Assembly: GCF_001040705.1 (NCBI RefSeq)
Contig: NZ_CVQP01000002.1
Location: forward strand, 124,001 to 188,000
Direction of reading: 5' to 3'
Length of the DNA: 64,000 nt
From: Rhodococcus sp. RD6.2
GTDB lineage: Bacteria > Actinomycetota > Actinomycetes > Mycobacteriales > Mycobacteriaceae
A model generated the notes under the pieces. It made no database searches, had not been told where the DNA came from, and saw only the letters and a program-made list of their open reading frames with translations. Position 1 is the first letter of the stretch; each line of letters opens with the position of its first letter. Of this stretch, positions 33,621-42,609 are shown piece after piece. Both the position numbers and the translations under genes were made by a program.

Positions 33621-35771
33621 GTGACGATAGCCACGACAGACGAGCAGCGAGCAGTGCAGGAATCGATTCGGTCCTGGGCGCGCTCCGCGAACCCGGTCGA
33701 GACGTTGCGTCAGGGACCGGCCGATTCGTGGCGGACGCACTGGGATGCGCTCGCCGAACTCGGCGTGTTCATGGTCGCCCAGTCCGAGGAAGTGGGCGGT
33801 GCGGACGGTGAGGTCGTCGACCTCGCCGCCATGCTCGAGGCCACCGCGGGAGCCCTGGCCTCCGGCCCTGTTCTCTCCACGGCGCTGGCCTCGCTCGTGG
33901 TCGGTCGCAGTGGCGAACCCGCCGCCAAGCAGTGGGGGCCGGAACTCGCCGAGGGTGCCCTTCCGGTCGGTGTCGCGCTCGGCGGCAATGTGACGGCGAC
34001 CGTCGAGGCCGACGGGTCGCTGGTGCTCGGCGGGGCGGCCGGGTACGCGCTCGGCGCCGCACCCGACCTCGGTGTCCTGCTGTCCGCGACGCGCGGCGAC
34101 GACGTCGTGTGGTGCCTGGTCGAGGCCGGTGCGGCGGGGCTGACGGTCGACGCTGCGCAGAACGTCGACGTCACCGTTCCGCTGGCGACGGTGACCTGCG
34201 ACGGCGTGCGGGTGTCGGGCGACCGCGTGCTGACCGACGTGCCGGCGGGCCGGGTCCGCGACCTCGCCGCCACCCTGGTTGCGGCGGAGGCCGCGGGCGT
34301 CGCAGGCTGGTGTCTGACCACCGCTGTCGAGTACGCGAAGATCCGCGAGCAGTTCGGCAAGCCGATCGGGTCGTTCCAGGCAATCAAGCACCTGTGCTCC
34401 GAAATGCTGTGCCGCACCGAGCAGATCCGTGCCGTGGCGTGGGACGCCGCCGTCGCGGCCGAGACGGGCGAGGAGCTGCCGATCGCGGCGGCCGTTGCCG
34501 CGGCCGTCGCGCTGGACGCGGCCGTCGACACGGCGAAGGACTGCATCCAGGTGCTCGGCGGCATCGGCTTCACCTGGGAGCACGACGCTCACTTCTACCT
34601 TCGCCGCATGATCTCGCTGCGCCAGCTACTCGGCGGCGGCGCCGCGTGGCGCGCCCGGGTCGCCGAACTCACCCGCGGCGGTGCCCGCAGGCATCTCACC
34701 GTCGACCTCGGCGACCTGGAGTCGCAGCGCGAGGGCGTCCGCGCGGACATCGAGGCGATCGCGGCACTGCCCGAGGCGGAGCGGCGTGTCGCGTTCGCCG
34801 AGTCCGGTTACCTGGCCCCGCACTGGCCCGCGCCGTACGGCAAGTCCGCGAAGGCTGCGGAGCAGATCCTGTTCGGCGAGGAGCAGTCCCGGGCTGGACT
34901 CGAGACCCCGAACCTGGTGATCGGCTGGTGGGCGGTGCCGACCATCCTCCAGCACGGCACGGCCGAGCAGATCGAGCGGTTTGCGATGCCGACCCTGCGT
35001 GGCGACCTGATCTGGTGCCAGCTGTTCTCCGAGCCGGGCGCCGGGTCCGACCTCGCCGCCCTGCGCACCACGGCCGACAAGGTCGACGGCGGCTGGAAGC
35101 TCAACGGGCAGAAGGTGTGGACGTCGCTCGCCCGTGAGGCGGACTGGGCGATCTGCCTGGCCCGCACCGACAAGGACGCACCCAAGCACAAGGGCATCAC
35201 CTACTTCGTCGTCGACATGCGCAGCGCCGGGATCCGGGTGTCCCCACTGCGTGAGATCACCGGCGACGAGCTGTTCAACGAGGTGTTCCTCGACGACGTG
35301 TTCGTGCCCGACGACTGCGTCGTCGGTCAGGTGAACGGCGGCTGGAAGCTCGCCCGGACCACGCTCGCCAACGAGCGGGTCGCGATGAGTGGCGGATCGT
35401 CGCTCGGCAAGGCGATGGAGGACCTGCTCGAACTCTCGGCCCGCGGCGGCATCGACCCCGTCATCGAGGACCGGATCGGCTTCCTCGTCGGTGACGCGAT
35501 GGTCGGCTCACTGCTCGAGCACCGCACCACCCTGCGGCAGATCGACGGGCAGGATCCCGGACCGGAGTCGAGTGTGCGGAAGCTGGTCGGTGTGCGGCAT
35601 CGGCAGGCCGTCGCCGAGTTCGGACTCGAATGCGCGGGCATCGTGGGCGCGGTCGAGGGTCCGCTGGCCAAGCAGTTCCTCAACACGCGCTGCCTGACGA
35701 TCGCGGGCGGTACCGAGCAGATCCTGCTCACGGTTGCCGCGGAGCAGCTCCTCGGGTTGCCGCGTTCCTGA
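33621..35771 (+). CDS. fadE34: Acyl-CoA dehydrogenase FadE34 (ChsE3-like), double-domain
   Basis: A 716-residue protein made of two acyl-CoA dehydrogenase modules in one chain. The first (about 1-350) has EYAKIREQFGKPIGSFQAIK and DCIQVLGGIGFTWEHDAHFY. The second has PHWPAPYGKSAKAAEQILFG, LFSEPGAGSDLAALRTTADK and NGQKVWTSLAREADWAICLA. M. tuberculosis FadE34 (ChsE3) has the same layout and acts on the five-carbon side chain of cholesterol catabolites as a homodimer. GTG 33621 gives a length close to the 711-residue homologue. It is divergent from kstR across a KstR box. Confidence 0.93.
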   Translation: MTIATTDEQRAVQESIRSWARSANPVETLRQGPADSWRTHWDALAELGVFMVAQSEEVGGADGEVVDLAAMLEATAGALASGPVLSTALASLVVGRSGEPAAKQWGPELAEGALPVGVALGGNVTATVEADGSLVLGGAAGYALGAAPDLGVLLSATRGDDVVWCLVEAGAAGLTVDAAQNVDVTVPLATVTCDGVRVSGDRVLTDVPAGRVRDLAATLVAAEAAGVAGWCLTTAVEYAKIREQFGKPIGSFQAIKHLCSEMLCRTEQIRAVAWDAAVAAETGEELPIAAAVAAAVALDAAVDTAKDCIQVLGGIGFTWEHDAHFYLRRMISLRQLLGGGAAWRARVAELTRGGARRHLTVDLGDLESQREGVRADIEAIAALPEAERRVAFAESGYLAPHWPAPYGKSAKAAEQILFGEEQSRAGLETPNLVIGWWAVPTILQHGTAEQIERFAMPTLRGDLIWCQLFSEPGAGSDLAALRTTADKVDGGWKLNGQKVWTSLAREADWAICLARTDKDAPKHKGITYFVVDMRSAGIRVSPLREITGDELFNEVFLDDVFVPDDCVVGQVNGGWKLARTTLANERVAMSGGSSLGKAMEDLLELSARGGIDPVIEDRIGFLVGDAMVGSLLEHRTTLRQIDGQDPGPESSVRKLVGVRHRQAVAEFGLECAGIVGAVEGPLAKQFLNTRCLTIAGGTEQILLTVAAEQLLGLPRS

Positions 35772-35830
35772 GGCCTGAACCGGTTCGCCGGGTCCGCCAC
35801 TGGCCGGACCTCGGTGAACCTGATACAACT

Positions 35831-35844
35831 TGGAACACGTTCTA
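35831..35844. promoter_or_regulatory. KstR box upstream of the fadE28 operon
   Basis: TGGAACACGTTCTA matches the KstR consensus and ends 13 bp before the fadE28 ATG, placing it over the expected transcription start. Confidence 0.88.
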
Positions 35845-35857
35845 ACTCGTAGGCGGG

Positions 35858-36958
35858 ATGTTCAGCGTGGATTTCTCTCTCGATCAGACTCAGGAAACGG
35901 TGGCGGAGATCGTCGTCGGGCTGCTTGCCCGCGAGGCCTCCGACCCCGCCGATCCCAGTGGCGTCAACCCGGCGCTGTGGGAGGCGATGGCGAAGGCAGA
36001 CCTGCTTTCGCTCGCGCTTCCCGAGCGCCTCGGCGGTGCGGACCTCGGGCTGCCCGAGGTCGCGACCGTGCTCACCGAGGTCGGCCGCGGCGCCGCCCCG
36101 GTGCCTGCGCTCGCGACCCTCGGCTTCGGCCTGCTGCCGGTGCTCGCACTCGGCACCCCCGAGCAGCAGGACGCGCTGCTCGGTGAGGTCGGCACCGGAC
36201 GGGTGCTGACCGCGGCCCTGTGCGAACCCGGCGCGGCGTTCCCGGCCACGCCCGCGACCACCGCGGTCGCGGACGGCGACGGCGTCGTCGTCACCGGGCT
36301 CAAGGTGGCGGTGCCGTTCGCGGACACCGCGTACCGGATCCTCGTTCCGACGGACGCCGGTGTCGTGCTCGTCGACCCGACCGCGGACGGCGTCACCCTT
36401 GCACCCATCTCGACGTCCTCGCGTGGACCCGAGTTCTCGGTGCGCCTCGACGGTGTCCGGGTGCCCGCGGCCGAGGTTCTCGGCGGCGACAACCAGGTGC
36501 TGTACCGGATCGCGTTGGCCGCGATCGGCGCTTACGCGGACGGACTGCTCGCCGGGGCGACCACGCTCACGGCCGAGCACCTGCGTACCCGCGAACAGTT
36601 CGGCAAGCCGCTGGCGACGTTCCAGGCCGTCGCGCAGCAGATCGCCGACGCGTACGTCACCTCCCGGACCCTGCACGTCGCGGCGCTCGCGTCGGTGTGG
36701 CGGGTGTCCGAGGGGCTCGATGCCGACAGTGCGATCGAACTCGGTTCCGCCGACGGCGATCTCGAGGTGTTGTCCTACTGGCTCGCCGCCGAGGTGCCCG
36801 CCGCGATGCGGACCCTGCACCACCTGCACGGTGGTCTCGGTGTCGACGTGACCTACCCGATGCACCGCTACTTCTCCATTGCCAAAGACCTGGCCCGCCT
36901 CGTCGGCGGAGCCTCGTCCCGACTCGACCTCGTGGGGGCCCGGTGTTCATCGATCTGA
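35858..36958 (+). CDS. fadE28: Acyl-CoA dehydrogenase FadE28 (ChsE1-like subunit)
   Basis: A 366-residue acyl-CoA dehydrogenase subunit. Conserved blocks are ALWEAMAKADLLSLALPERL, HLRTREQFGKPLATFQAVAQ and HHLHGGLGVDVTYPMHRYFS. In the family FadE28 pairs with FadE29 as an alpha2beta2 enzyme (ChsE1-ChsE2) that dehydrogenates the last three-carbon steroid side chain; each subunit lacks part of the active site. ATG 35858 is used and GTG 35867 is possible. Its end overlaps fadE29 by 16 bp. First gene of the igr-like operon, right behind a KstR box. Confidence 0.92.
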   Translation: MFSVDFSLDQTQETVAEIVVGLLAREASDPADPSGVNPALWEAMAKADLLSLALPERLGGADLGLPEVATVLTEVGRGAAPVPALATLGFGLLPVLALGTPEQQDALLGEVGTGRVLTAALCEPGAAFPATPATTAVADGDGVVVTGLKVAVPFADTAYRILVPTDAGVVLVDPTADGVTLAPISTSSRGPEFSVRLDGVRVPAAEVLGGDNQVLYRIALAAIGAYADGLLAGATTLTAEHLRTREQFGKPLATFQAVAQQIADAYVTSRTLHVAALASVWRVSEGLDADSAIELGSADGDLEVLSYWLAAEVPAAMRTLHHLHGGLGVDVTYPMHRYFSIAKDLARLVGGASSRLDLVGARCSSI

Positions 36959-38091
36959 CACCGCAGCAGCGTGAGCTGCAGGCGGAACTGCGCCGATACT
37001 TCGCCAACCTGATCTCGCCGGAGGAGGCCGAGGTCATGCTCACCGAGCGGCACGGTCCCACCTACCGCGAGGTGATCCGCCGGATGGGCAAGGACGGCTG
37101 GCTCGGTGTGGGCTGGCCGACCGAGTTCGGTGGCCGCGGCTTCGGCGAGATCGAACAGCAGATCTTCGTCAACGAGGCCGTCCGCGCGGACGTCCCGCTG
37201 CCGTCGGTGACGTTGCAGACCGTCGGCCCGACCCTGCAGACGTACGGCACCGAGGAACAGAAGCAGAAGTTCCTGCCCGCGATCCTGGCCGGCGAGGTGC
37301 ACTTCGCGATCGGCTACTCCGAGCCCGACGCCGGAACCGATCTCGCGGCGCTGCGCACGACGGCCGTCCGCGACGGTGACCACTACGTCGTCAACGGCCA
37401 GAAGATCTTCACCACCGGCGGCCACGACGCGGACTACATCTGGCTCGCGGTGCGCACCGGTGACGCGGACTCGCGCCACCGCGGCATCTCGATCCTGATC
37501 GTGGACACCAAGGATCCCGGTTTCACGTGGACCCCGATCATCACCGCAGACGGTGCGCACCACGTCAACGCCACGTACTACTCCGACGTCCGGGTGCCCG
37601 CGAGCATGCTGGTCGGCGAGGAGAACAAGGGCTGGAAGCTCATCACCACCCAGCTCAACCACGAGCGCGTCATGCTCGGACCGGCCGGCCGTGTCGCCGG
37701 GCTGTACGAGAAGGTGCACGAGTGGGCGGCCAAGCGCGATCTGCTGTCCGAACCGGACGTACAGCGCGGGCTCGGCGAGATCCACGCCACCTACCGGCTC
37801 AACGAGCTGCTGAACTGGCAGGTCGCCGCCGCGACCGGTGACGTCGACGTCGCCGACGCGTCGGCCACGAAGGTCTTCGCCACCGAACGCATCCAGCGGG
37901 TCGGACGCATCGCGGACGAGATCGTCGGCGCGCACGGCGATCCCGGCGATCCCGAGACCGCGAAGCTGATGCGCTGGCTCGACGTGCAGATCAAGCGCAA
38001 CGTCGTGATCACGTTCGGCGGTGGCGTCAACGAGGTCATGCGTGAGCTGATCGCGATGGCCGGGCTCGGACTGCCGAAGGTGCCCCGATGA
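36943..38091 (+). CDS. fadE29: Acyl-CoA dehydrogenase FadE29 (ChsE2-like subunit)
   Basis: A 382-residue partner of FadE28. Motifs include GVGWPTEFGGRGFGEIEQQI, IGYSEPDAGTDLAALRTTA and VNGQKIFTTGGHDADYIWLA, which form the FAD site. QIKRNVVITFGGGVNEVMRE is near the C terminus. GTG 36943 overlaps the end of fadE28. The downstream chsH2 start overlaps its stop (ATGA), so the operon is tightly coupled. Length matches M. tuberculosis FadE29 (387). Confidence 0.93.
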   Translation: MFIDLTPQQRELQAELRRYFANLISPEEAEVMLTERHGPTYREVIRRMGKDGWLGVGWPTEFGGRGFGEIEQQIFVNEAVRADVPLPSVTLQTVGPTLQTYGTEEQKQKFLPAILAGEVHFAIGYSEPDAGTDLAALRTTAVRDGDHYVVNGQKIFTTGGHDADYIWLAVRTGDADSRHRGISILIVDTKDPGFTWTPIITADGAHHVNATYYSDVRVPASMLVGEENKGWKLITTQLNHERVMLGPAGRVAGLYEKVHEWAAKRDLLSEPDVQRGLGEIHATYRLNELLNWQVAAATGDVDVADASATKVFATERIQRVGRIADEIVGAHGDPGDPETAKLMRWLDVQIKRNVVITFGGGVNEVMRELIAMAGLGLPKVPR

Positions 38092-39113
38092 CCGTGACGG
38101 AGAACCCTGTGAGCGAGAAGGAAGCCTCGATCCTGGCTGCGGCGCAGCGGGTTCGGGACGGCGGCGCCAGCAAGGCCCGTGCAGGACGCGATCCGATCAA
38201 CATGCCGATGATCCGCAACTGGGTCGAGGCGATCGGCGACGAGAACCCCATCTACGTCGACGAGGACGCCGCGGTCGCTGCTGGCCACGGCGGCATCGTC
38301 GCCCCGCCCGCGATGGCGCAGGTGTGGACGATGCGTGGTCTCGGTGCCGTCCGCGAGGAGGACGATCCGCTCGGCCGGATGACCGAGATCCTCGACGAGG
38401 CCGGGTACACCTCGGTCGTCGCGACGAACTGCGATCAGACCTACCACCGGTACCTGCGTCCCGGCGAAGAGGTGACGATCGAGTCCGTCCTCGAAGACGT
38501 TGTGGGACCGAAGAAGACGGGCCTCGGTGAGGGCTGGTTCTTCACCACTCGCAACTTCTGGAAGGTCGGTGACGAGGTCGTCGCCGAGATGCTGTTCCGC
38601 ATCCTGAAGTTCGCACCGCCCGCCAAGGCGGAGGCCGCGCCGGCGCGCGAGGCCTCGTCGAGCCTCGGCGAGTCGCTCGACGACCTCGACCCGACCCGGA
38701 TGCTGCGTCCGTCCGTTTCGCGGGACACCGAGTTCTTCTGGGAGGGTGTGGCCGCGCACGAGCTGCGCATCCAGCAGCGTCCCGACGGATCGCTCCAGCA
38801 CCCGCCGGTGCCCGCGATCTGGAAGGACAAGACCGAGCGCACCGACTACGTCGTCGCATCCGGGCTCGGCACCGTGTTCAGCTTCGTCGTGCACCACGCC
38901 CCGAAGGTGCCCGGACGTTCGCTGCCGTTCGTCGTCGCGCTCGTCGAACTCGACGAGGGTGTGCGCATGCTGGGCGAGCTGCGCGGCGTCGACCCTGCCG
39001 ACGTGACCATCGGAAGCCGTGTCCAGGTCGAGTTCCTCGACCTGCCCGGTGACGACGAGACCGATCAGAAGCCGTGGACGCTGTACGCGTGGCGTCCCGC
39101 GAAGGAGCAGTGA
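38088..39113 (+). CDS. chsH2: Steroid side-chain enoyl-CoA hydratase subunit ChsH2 (MaoC-DUF35 fusion)
   Basis: A 341-residue two-domain protein. The N-terminal MaoC-like hotdog (residues 1 to about 180) includes NWVEAIGDENPIYVDEDAAV and GGIVAPPAMAQVW. The C-terminal DUF35 domain (about 205-341) has EFFWEGVAAHELRIQQRPDG and an OB fold. ChsH1-ChsH2 hydrates the three-carbon side-chain enoyl-CoA. The DUF35 part is known in homologues to bind and activate the Ltp2 aldolase. Overlaps chsH1 as TGATG. Confidence 0.93.
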   Translation: MTVTENPVSEKEASILAAAQRVRDGGASKARAGRDPINMPMIRNWVEAIGDENPIYVDEDAAVAAGHGGIVAPPAMAQVWTMRGLGAVREEDDPLGRMTEILDEAGYTSVVATNCDQTYHRYLRPGEEVTIESVLEDVVGPKKTGLGEGWFFTTRNFWKVGDEVVAEMLFRILKFAPPAKAEAAPAREASSSLGESLDDLDPTRMLRPSVSRDTEFFWEGVAAHELRIQQRPDGSLQHPPVPAIWKDKTERTDYVVASGLGTVFSFVVHHAPKVPGRSLPFVVALVELDEGVRMLGELRGVDPADVTIGSRVQVEFLDLPGDDETDQKPWTLYAWRPAKEQ

Positions 39114-39523
39114 TGAGCTCGACCCTGCAGGTGAACGTGGGGGAGACCCTGCCCACCCTGTCCATTCACGGCGACCCGACCTTCATCGTGTCGACGGCGT
39201 TGGCCACCAGGGACTTCCAGGACGTCCACCACGACCGGGACAAGGCGCAGCAGCGCGGGTCGAAGGACATCTTCGTCAACATCCTCACCGACACCGGCCT
39301 CGTGCAGCGGTACGTCACGGACTGGGCCGGCCCGCGCGCGGTGATCAGGTCGATCAAGCTGCGCCTCGGTGTGCCCTGGTATGCCTACGACACCCTGACG
39401 TTGACCGGCACCGTCGCCTCCGTCGAGGACGGACTCGTCACCCTCGACATCGTCGGCAAGGACAGCCTCGGCGACCACATCAAGTCGACGGTCACCCTCG
39501 TGATGGACGGAGCGGACGCATGA
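39113..39523 (+). CDS. chsH1: Steroid side-chain enoyl-CoA hydratase subunit ChsH1 (MaoC-like)
   Basis: A 136-residue MaoC-like hotdog protein. The catalytic Asp/His are in LATRDFQDVHHDRDKAQQRG, and NILTDTGLVQRYVTDWAGP continues the hydratase motif. It is the active partner of ChsH2. ATG 39113 overlaps the chsH2 stop by one base and its own stop overlaps ltp2 as ATGA. The spacing is identical to the mycobacterial igr operon. Confidence 0.93.
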   Translation: MSSTLQVNVGETLPTLSIHGDPTFIVSTALATRDFQDVHHDRDKAQQRGSKDIFVNILTDTGLVQRYVTDWAGPRAVIRSIKLRLGVPWYAYDTLTLTGTVASVEDGLVTLDIVGKDSLGDHIKSTVTLVMDGADA

Positions 39524-40692
39524 GCGACGCACTCTCGGGCAAGGCCGCGATCGTCGGCATCGGTGCGACCGACTTCTCCAAGGACTCCGGTCGCAGCGAA
39601 CTGCGTCTCGCCGCGGAGGCGGTGCAGGCCGCACTCGACGATGCGGGTCTGAAGCCGTCCGACGTGGACGGGCTGACGTCGTTCACGATGGACACGAACA
39701 CCGAAGTGGCCGTGGCCCGTTCGGTCGGCATCCCGAACCTGAAGTTCTTCTCCCGCATCCACTACGGCGGCGGCGCGGCCTGCGCGACGATCCAGCAGGC
39801 GGCGATGGCCGTGGCCACCGGCGTTGCGGACGTCGTGGTCGCGTACCGCGCGTTCAACGAGCGTTCGGGAATGCGCTTCGGGCAGGTCAATTCGGCTCTC
39901 GTGCAGCAGGTGAACTCGTCGGGTACCGACAACGCCTTCTCCTACCCGCACGGCCTGTCGACCCCGGCGTCGTTCGTCGCGATGATCGCGCAGCGGTACA
40001 TGCACGTGTACGGCGCGACCAGCGCGGACTTCGGTGCCGTCGCGGTTGCCGACCGCAAGCATGCGGCGACCAACCCGAACGCGTTCTTCTACGGCAAGCC
40101 GATCACCATCGAGGACCACCAGAACTCGCGGTACATCGCCGAACCGCTGCACCTGCTGGACTGCTGCCAGGAGACCGACGGCGGCATCGCCATTGTCGTG
40201 ACCTCCCCGGAACGTGCCAAGGACCTGCCGAACACGCCCGCGATCATTGCGGCCGCGGCGCAGGGCAGCGGGGCGGACCAGTACATCATGACCAGCTACT
40301 ACCGGGACGGCCTGAGCGGTCTGCCGGAGATGGGACTGGTCGGGGACCAGCTGTGGGCGCAGTCGGGTCTGCGGCCGCAGGACATGCAGACCGCGGTCCT
40401 GTACGACCACTTCACCCCCTACGTGCTGATGCAGCTCGAGGAGCTCGGGTTCTGCGGTCGCGGCGAGGCGAAGGATTTCATCGCCGACGGCGCAATCGAA
40501 CTCGGCGGCAGACTGCCGCTGAACACCCACGGCGGCCAGCTCGGCGAGGGCTACATCCACGGCATGAACGGCATCGCCGAGGGCGTGCGCCAGATCCGCG
40601 GTACCTCCGTGAACCAGGTGCCGGACGTGCAGAACGTGCTCGTCACCGCGGGTACCGGCGTCCCGACATCGGGCCTGGTGCTCACGGCGTAG
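39520..40692 (+). CDS. ltp2: Steroid side-chain aldolase Ltp2 (SCP2-thiolase fold)
   Basis: A 390-residue thiolase-fold protein. Visible blocks are AAIVGIGATDFSKDSGRSEL, IHYGGGAACATIQQAAMAVA and NTHGGQLGEGYIHGMNGIAE. Ltp2 with the DUF35 part of ChsH2 performs the retro-aldol cleavage that releases propionyl-CoA and the C17-ketosteroid. It ends the operon fadE28-fadE29-chsH2-chsH1-ltp2. A hairpin (40708-40747) follows before a convergent ABC permease gene. Confidence 0.93.
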   Translation: MSDALSGKAAIVGIGATDFSKDSGRSELRLAAEAVQAALDDAGLKPSDVDGLTSFTMDTNTEVAVARSVGIPNLKFFSRIHYGGGAACATIQQAAMAVATGVADVVVAYRAFNERSGMRFGQVNSALVQQVNSSGTDNAFSYPHGLSTPASFVAMIAQRYMHVYGATSADFGAVAVADRKHAATNPNAFFYGKPITIEDHQNSRYIAEPLHLLDCCQETDGGIAIVVTSPERAKDLPNTPAIIAAAAQGSGADQYIMTSYYRDGLSGLPEMGLVGDQLWAQSGLRPQDMQTAVLYDHFTPYVLMQLEELGFCGRGEAKDFIADGAIELGGRLPLNTHGGQLGEGYIHGMNGIAEGVRQIRGTSVNQVPDVQNVLVTAGTGVPTSGLVLTA

Positions 40693-40707
40693 GAACCTTC
40701 GGCGCTC

Positions 40708-40747
40708 GTGCGCGTTTTACGGGTCGAGGGCCCCGTAAACCGTGCAC
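40708..40747. terminator. Bidirectional hairpin after ltp2
   Basis: GTGCGCGTTTTACGGG (40708-40723) pairs with 40732-40747 around an 8-nt loop, with one G-U pair and one mismatch. It separates convergent ltp2 and the ABC-2 permease gene. Confidence 0.6.
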
Positions 40748-40762
40748 GGGCGCCGTTGTCGT

Positions 40763-41581
40763 CTACTGGACGTCGAGACGCTCGAACGCGGCGACGGCAG
40801 CGACGAGAAGGACGGCCGCGATGCCGATCAGGATCGCGGCCCAGGCCACGGACAGCCCGTCGGTGAGCTGGTTGTCGCCGACGGCGTAGAAGAACGGTGA
40901 CACGAACCGGAACGGGTGCAGCCAGTTCACCACCGGTGCCAGCGAATTGAGCAGGTAGGTGGCGGCCGCGACGGCTGCGGTGATGCTGACAGCGGAGCCT
41001 CGGCTTCCGGTGAGGGCGCCGAGCGTCATCGCCAACGCGCCGAACACGACGCCGAGCAGGACGACGCCGACGGTGGTGCCCACGAGGGCACCGAATCCGA
41101 CGGTCAGTTCGAACCACCTGCCTGCAAGGGAACACAATCCGGTCACCACACACACGGGGATCGCGAGAAGCGCCATCACCGCGAACTTCTGCACCACGAT
41201 CGAGCGCCGGGTCACCGGTTCCGTGGCGACCAGACCGAGTGTGCCGTCCTCGTTCTGGCCGGCCAGGCACGACGCGCCGTAGCCGATCGTCACCAGCAGC
41301 ACCACCAGTGGCAGGAAGTTGCTGTAGATGTTCGCGTTCAACCATCCGGCGGGTGAGGTGAGCGACCCGCTGATCCCGAACAGTGCGGCCATGGTCTCGC
41401 TGCTCGACGCGAAGTCGTCGAGGCCGGAGTCGTCCTTGAACGTCGGGTAGAGGGCGATGACGACGAGGGCGTAGACCCCCATCCCGAACGCGTACCAGAT
41501 CAGCGACTTCCGGCGCAGCAGCAGGTCGATGGCCGCTATCTCGGAGTGGACCCCGCGGAACGACCCTGGGACGGTGCGCAT
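40763..41581 (-). CDS. ABC-2 type exporter permease
   Basis: A 272-residue membrane protein with six predicted helices, including SLIWYAFGMGVYALVVIALY, LPLVVLLVTIGYGASCLAGQ and VGTTVGVVLLGVVFGALAMT. The segment NEDGTLGLVATEPVTRRSIV is the conserved cytoplasmic loop of ABC-2 permeases. It pairs with the ATPase gene 2 bp upstream. The exported substrate is unknown, and such pairs serve drugs, lipids or peptides. It is convergent with ltp2. Confidence 0.87.
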   Translation of the reverse strand: MRTVPGSFRGVHSEIAAIDLLLRRKSLIWYAFGMGVYALVVIALYPTFKDDSGLDDFASSSETMAALFGISGSLTSPAGWLNANIYSNFLPLVVLLVTIGYGASCLAGQNEDGTLGLVATEPVTRRSIVVQKFAVMALLAIPVCVVTGLCSLAGRWFELTVGFGALVGTTVGVVLLGVVFGALAMTLGALTGSRGSAVSITAAVAAATYLLNSLAPVVNWLHPFRFVSPFFYAVGDNQLTDGLSVAWAAILIGIAAVLLVAAVAAFERLDVQ

Positions 41582-41583
41582 CG

Positions 41584-42498
41584 TCAGTCTCCGCTCTGCT
41601 CGTCACGGTAGAAGCCGAGAAACAGTTCGTCGAGGTCGGCGCGACGGGCCGAGACATCGACGGCACCGAGGTTTCCCGCGACCGTGAGTAGTTCCGACAC
41701 CGCGCCGGTCACCGACAGCGTCACCCGTCCGTCGTCGATCCCGCGCACCTCGACTCCGGGCAACTGCTGGAACTCGGCGGCGGTCACGGGGTGGTTGAAC
41801 CGGAACTCGACGGTGCGGGGCGCGGTGCGGCGCAGGCCCTCGACGGTGTCGGTGACGACGATCCTGCCCTCCTTGATGATGGCGACCCGATGCGCGAGTT
41901 CCTGTACCTCCTCCAGATCGTGTGAGGACAGGAGGACGGTGCGACCGTCGTCGACGGTTTCGCGGATCAGGCGCGCGAACTCGTTCTGCATCAGCGGATC
42001 CAGGCCCGAGGTCGGTTCGTCGAGCACCAACAGTTCGGGTCGGTGCATGAAGGCCAGGACGAGTCCGATCTTCTGCCGATTTCCCTTCGACAGGGCGCGC
42101 ACCGGTTGGTCGAGTTGCGCCCCGAAACGCCGTACCAACTCGTCGCGGTAGCCGACGTCCGTCAGGTCGCGGATCCGGGCGATCCGCTCCAGGTGCTGCG
42201 CGCCGGTCAGTTTCGGGTGCAGTGCCAGCTCGCCGGGCAGGTATCCCACGCGGCGGAGGATGGGAACACTTTCGTGGGTGGGGTCGTGGTCGAAGACCCG
42301 CATCCGACCGGACGTCGGTCGGTACAGGCCGAGCAGCAGGCGGATGGTGGTCGACTTACCCGCCCCGTTCGGACCGAGGAATCCGAACACCTCGCCGGGG
42401 GCGATGGTGAACGAAACGTCGGCGATGCCCCGCCGTTCACCGAATCGGCGGGTCAGTCGGTCGACGTCGACGATAGGAGCCGTCTGCGGCCGCGTCAT
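41584..42498 (-). CDS. ABC exporter ATPase
   Basis: A 304-residue ABC ATPase of the drug/lipid exporter type. Walker A is FLGPNGAGKSTTIRLLLGLY and the Q-loop lies at RVGYLPGELAL. The signature is RALSKGNRQKIGLVLAF (SKGNR instead of SGGQ, common in this exporter subgroup), and Walker B is LLVLDEPTSGLDPLMQNE. The C-terminal 80 residues form a DUF-like extension with PRTVEFRFNHPVTAAEFQQL. It forms an operon with the permease gene downstream. Regulation is not visible. Confidence 0.9.
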   Translation of the reverse strand: MTRPQTAPIVDVDRLTRRFGERRGIADVSFTIAPGEVFGFLGPNGAGKSTTIRLLLGLYRPTSGRMRVFDHDPTHESVPILRRVGYLPGELALHPKLTGAQHLERIARIRDLTDVGYRDELVRRFGAQLDQPVRALSKGNRQKIGLVLAFMHRPELLVLDEPTSGLDPLMQNEFARLIRETVDDGRTVLLSSHDLEEVQELAHRVAIIKEGRIVVTDTVEGLRRTAPRTVEFRFNHPVTAAEFQQLPGVEVRGIDDGRVTLSVTGAVSELLTVAGNLGAVDVSARRADLDELFLGFYRDEQSGD

Positions 42499-42553
42499 TT
42501 CCGGGGCCGCGTCATCGCTGGGGCCATTGTCCGAATATAGGGCGGCTCCGCCG

Positions 42554-42599
42554 CATGTGCGCGGTGTCGGCGGTCAGGACCGCCGACACCGCGCACATG
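42554..42599. terminator. 22-bp perfect palindromic hairpin after the VOC gene
   Basis: The arm from 42554 (CATGTGCGCGGTGTCGGCGG plus TC) to 42575 is fully complementary to 42578-42599 with a 2-nt centre. It starts 10 bp after the VOC stop (minus strand) and before the co-directional ABC ATPase gene. Confidence 0.7.
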
Positions 42600-42609
42600 T
42601 GCGACGCAC

